NCBI GenBank assembly: GCA_045659745.1
Contig: JAZRCL010000026.1
Span: forward strand, 1 to 16,182
Direction of reading: 5' to 3'
Length of the DNA: 16,182 bases
Source of the DNA: SVTX01 sp045659745
Lineage (GTDB): Bacteria; Bacillota; Clostridia; Oscillospirales; CAG-272
Both the position numbers and the translations under genes were made by a program. Positions 14,385 to 16,182 of the stretch are shown here, piece by piece; positions within the stretch are counted from its first letter, which is position 1; every line of letters begins with the position of its first letter. The notes beneath the pieces were generated by a model that saw only the letters and a program-made list of their open reading frames with translations, was not told the origin of the DNA and made no database searches.

Positions 14385-14414
14385 AATACTCCCCGACATG
14401 CGTCGGGGAGTATT
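14385..14414 (+). other. Perfect 13-bp hairpin between two genes, no T-tract
   Basis: AATACTCCCCGAC (14385-14397) and GTCGGGGAGTATT (14402-14414) pair perfectly around ATGC. The sequence after it on both strands lacks a T-run, so ordinary termination is doubtful. The right arm holds the only strongly purine-rich stretch (GGGGAG, 14405-14410) before the next gene, 16 bases from its ATG. Confidence 0.8.
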
Positions 14415-14426
14415 CAGAATAGAGAT

Positions 14427-15323
14427 ATGACTAAAAAGACAGTAATTAAGATTATTATAATATCGATTGCCGTCTTGCTTGTGCTTGCTCTGTGCGGAGT
14501 TGGGATATATATTTTCCGAGACGAATTGATCGAGGAGGATATTGTATTCGGGGCTCTTGAGGACGGAGAAATAGTTTTGCATTTTATTGATGTAGGACAG
14601 GCAGACTGCATTCTGATAATGACACCCGAGGGTAATATGTTAATTGACACGGGAACTAACAGCTCCGAGGCGCAGCTCAAAAGATATCTTTACGACCTTG
14701 AGATTGAGTCCTTTGAATATCTTGTCCTCACACATCCACACGACGACCACGTGGGCGGCGCGGATATGATAGTCAAGGAGTTTGACGTTGAAAACGTTAT
14801 AATGACTGACTCCGACGAGGACATAGATATGTATACAACGCTCCTGTCGCTCATAGAGGACAGAGATATAAATCTGATTGAGGCAGTATCGGGCGAGAGC
14901 TTTTACGTGGGCGAGTGTAAAAGCACGGTAATCGCGCCAAATAAGGATTATGAGGAATACGACGAGGTTAATAGCACGAGTGTCGTACTCAAATGCGAGT
15001 TTGGCGAATGCTCGGTATTACTCACGGGTGACGCGGAGACGGATTCCGAGGCAGAGATGATAGCCGAGTACGGAGACTTTCTCGACTGCGACATATTAAA
15101 GCTCGGGCATCACGGCTCAAAGACATCAAGCTCATATAGATTTTTGGAGATAACCTCTCCCGAATACGCCATAGCTTGCTGCGGCAAGGACAACACCTAC
15201 GGACACCCCGCCGCAGAGGTGGTTTACAGACTGAATTTGTTTGGAATACAGCTTCTCCGTACTGACAAAGAGGGAAGCATTGTCTTTACCTGCGACGGCG
15301 AGGAGTTTGAATATGTGGATTAA
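14427..15323 (+). CDS. Membrane-anchored ComEC-like metallo-beta-lactamase-fold hydrolase
   Basis: 298 residues. An N-terminal membrane helix (about 6-30) precedes a metallo-beta-lactamase domain of the type found at the end of ComEC/Rec2. Motifs: LHFIDVGQADCILI (51-64), MLIDTG (71-76), HPHDDHVGG (103-111, the HxHxDH metal motif), VLLTGDAE (197-204), KLGHHGSKTSSS (225-236) and TYGHP (257-261). All metal ligands appear present, so it should be an active metallo-hydrolase, perhaps acting on nucleic acid or phosphodiesters outside the cell. The ComEC channel domain is absent, so it is not ComEC itself. The ATG at 14427 has a weak ribosome site (AGAG only two bases away), and no better in-frame start exists. 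The minus-strand genes face it. Confidence 0.88.
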   Translation: MTKKTVIKIIIISIAVLLVLALCGVGIYIFRDELIEEDIVFGALEDGEIVLHFIDVGQADCILIMTPEGNMLIDTGTNSSEAQLKRYLYDLEIESFEYLVLTHPHDDHVGGADMIVKEFDVENVIMTDSDEDIDMYTTLLSLIEDRDINLIEAVSGESFYVGECKSTVIAPNKDYEEYDEVNSTSVVLKCEFGECSVLLTGDAETDSEAEMIAEYGDFLDCDILKLGHHGSKTSSSYRFLEITSPEYAIACCGKDNTYGHPAAEVVYRLNLFGIQLLRTDKEGSIVFTCDGEEFEYVD

Positions 15324-15324
15324 A

Positions 15325-15361
15325 AATACCCCGACAGACCTTAAAAATCTGTCGGGGTATT
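15325..15361. terminator. Shared bidirectional terminator between convergent genes
   Basis: AATACCCCGACAGA (15325-15338) pairs with TCTGTCGGGGTATT (15348-15361) around a 9-base loop. On the minus strand a run of five T follows, serving the small gene ending at 15366. On the plus strand the tail is ATTACTTTTATTTT, serving the hydrolase gene. It shares CCCCGAC/GTCGGGG with the hairpin at 14385-14414. Confidence 0.88.
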
Positions 15362-15365
15362 ACTT

Positions 15366-15770
15366 TTATTTTAGAGTATTTCCTAATTTAATAACCGAAT
15401 AGCCGTCTTGTGTCATAACGAATATGCCCGAATTTGCATTGTCAGGATTTAACGTGCAAAGCATTTTTCTGAAATCATAGGAGGGAATATCAACCGAGCC
15501 ATCATGCCAAAGAGACAAAATATGGTCTATTCTTGTATCCGATGCGGCTATCAGCTTATCAAGCAAGGCTTTTTCATCGCTTTTCTCGACTGATAAAGCA
15601 TTCTCAATAACCGCGCTATATTCATTTCCAAGAGAGGATAACAATACTATCGCTTGAGTATATTGCTTTTTCTCTGTACCCGACAGCAATGCTTTCGCGA
15701 TGTCCTTCATGTTTTGAAATTTGCTTTCATCAAAAAACATTGGGTTTTTTATTTCAAAAATAGATTTCAT
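15366..15770 (-). CDS. Small hypothetical protein, unrecognised
   Basis: 134 residues, no family recognised. No signal peptide, membrane segment or cysteine motif is seen. The sequence is soluble-looking: a helical N-terminal two thirds (about 15-85, with AIVLLSSLGN and ALLDKLIAAS) and a beta-like C-terminus ending GYSVIKLGN. The gene is very likely real. It has AAGGAGG five bases before the ATG, its own TTGTCT-17-TATAAT promoter and a terminator immediately after the stop. Its codons lean to GAA, AAA, AAT and TTA, unlike the GAG/AAG/CTT-rich plus-strand operons, which could mean low expression or transfer. It sits alone downstream of clpX. Function unknown. Confidence 0.75.
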   Translation of the reverse strand: MKSIFEIKNPMFFDESKFQNMKDIAKALLSGTEKKQYTQAIVLLSSLGNEYSAVIENALSVEKSDEKALLDKLIAASDTRIDHILSLWHDGSVDIPSYDFRKMLCTLNPDNANSGIFVMTQDGYSVIKLGNTLK

Positions 15771-15793
15771 AGTCGCCTCCTTGTGTTTTTTTA

Positions 15794-15822
15794 ATTATAA
15801 CATAAAATCCGCAGAAAGACAA
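15794..15822 (-). promoter_or_regulatory. Promoter of the small hypothetical gene, inside the clpX terminator
   Basis: On the minus strand, TTGTCT (15822-15817) and TATAAT (15799-15794) are separated by 17 bases. The predicted start is near 15788, about 18 bases before the ATG at 15770. The -35 lies in the loop of the clpX terminator hairpin, and the spacer is made largely of one stem arm. Confidence 0.7.
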
Positions 15823-15839
15823 GTCAATCTGCGGATTTT
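15804..15839 (-). terminator. Intrinsic terminator of clpX
   Basis: AAAATCCGCAGA (15804-15815) and TCTGCGGATTTT (15828-15839) form a perfect 12-bp stem with a 12-base loop. T-runs follow on both sides (four on the minus strand, five on the plus strand). It lies about 20 bases beyond the clpX stop. Confidence 0.85.
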
Positions 15840-15857
15840 TATTGGTAAAAATACTCA

Positions 15858-16182
15858 TCACTGATTTGCCGCGGGAGCAGCAATCTGCGGAGCGGAAAGC
15901 TCGGGAGCTTTCAGAACTATCTTAGGATATTCTCCACGTTTTACACAGCCCTCGGTTATAATTACCTCGTCTATATCGTCGGGAGAGGGTACGTCGTACA
16001 TTATCTTTGTCATAAACGACTCCATAATGGAACGAAGTCCCCGCGCGCCCGTGTGTCGCTCTGTCGCAAGGGAAGCGATAGCCGTGAGCGCCTCGTCCTC
16101 AAACGAGAGCTTTACGCCGTCCATCTGGAAAAGCTTGATATACTGCTTGATAATTGCGTTCTTGGGCTCCTTGAGTATCTTT
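15858..16182 (-). CDS. clpX: ClpX, ATP-binding subunit of the Clp protease (C-terminal part only)
   Basis: The minus-strand reading frame runs in from the window edge and ends at a TGA (15858-15860). The visible 107 residues are the C-terminal D2 (sensor-2) part of ClpX. They include LKEPKNAIIKQYIKLFQMDG, then FEDEALTAIA, the sensor-2 arginine motif HTGARGLRSIME, and MYDVPSPDD. The ATPase core and N-terminal zinc domain lie outside the window. The tail after the fold is short and Ala/Pro-rich (APELSAPQIAAPAANQ). ClpX unfolds substrates such as ssrA-tagged proteins for ClpP. A terminator follows it. Confidence 0.95.
   Translation of the reverse strand, partial: KILKEPKNAIIKQYIKLFQMDGVKLSFEDEALTAIASLATERHTGARGLRSIMESFMTKIMYDVPSPDDIDEVIITEGCVKRGEYPKIVLKAPELSAPQIAAPAANQ

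Overview
The window looks like a chromosomal segment of an anaerobic Firmicute of class Clostridia, perhaps a gut Oscillospiraceae/Ruminococcaceae relative. Four things suggest this: the McsA-McsB-ClpC protein-quality-control genes, strong AGGAGG-type ribosome sites, consensus TTGACA-17-TATAAT promoters, and a biotin-dependent sodium-pumping decarboxylase operon. The taxon is inferred, not shown. I see no rRNA, tRNA, CRISPR array, insertion sequence, phage gene or integration site. A Clp ATPase is cut by each window edge.

Layout. (1) 1-3334, minus strand: mcsA, mcsB and clpC in a tight operon. ctsR is absent, and the McsB protein has lost most of its recognisable kinase active site. (2) 3491-8590, plus strand: a perfect promoter, a leader hairpin, five genes and a strong intrinsic terminator. 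The genes encode a shortened acyl-CoA-type carboxyltransferase, an OadG-like membrane subunit, a free-standing biotin carrier, the OadB sodium pump, and an OadA/5S-type carboxyltransferase without a biotin domain. (3) 8721-13771, plus strand: a second perfect promoter, then rsmE, a CdaR-type regulator, a structured leader, an S41 protease with an unusual N-terminal domain, greA, a membrane-anchored protein of unknown function, and a terminator. (4) 13821-15361, plus strand: a palindrome-marked promoter region, a membrane zinc-ribbon protein, and a membrane-anchored ComEC-like metallo-beta-lactamase-fold protein. (5) 15325-16182, minus strand: the 3' end of clpX, whose terminator contains the promoter of a small gene I do not recognise.

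How the genes work together. The most interesting unit is the decarboxylase operon. It encodes two different carboxyltransferases that could share one biotin carrier and one Na+-pumping membrane module. The soluble set (12S-like, 5S-like, 1.3S-like) resembles a transcarboxylase, and it is joined to the OadB/OadG membrane part. This could move carboxyl groups between a keto-acid and an acyl-CoA pool while exchanging energy with the sodium gradient. I believe similar gene sets occur in other Clostridia, so the arrangement may not be new, but I recall no biochemical description of it. The second point of interest is the McsA/McsB/ClpC set: ClpC keeps the N-domain glutamates that read phospho-arginine, while the neighbouring McsB lacks the residues expected for making it.
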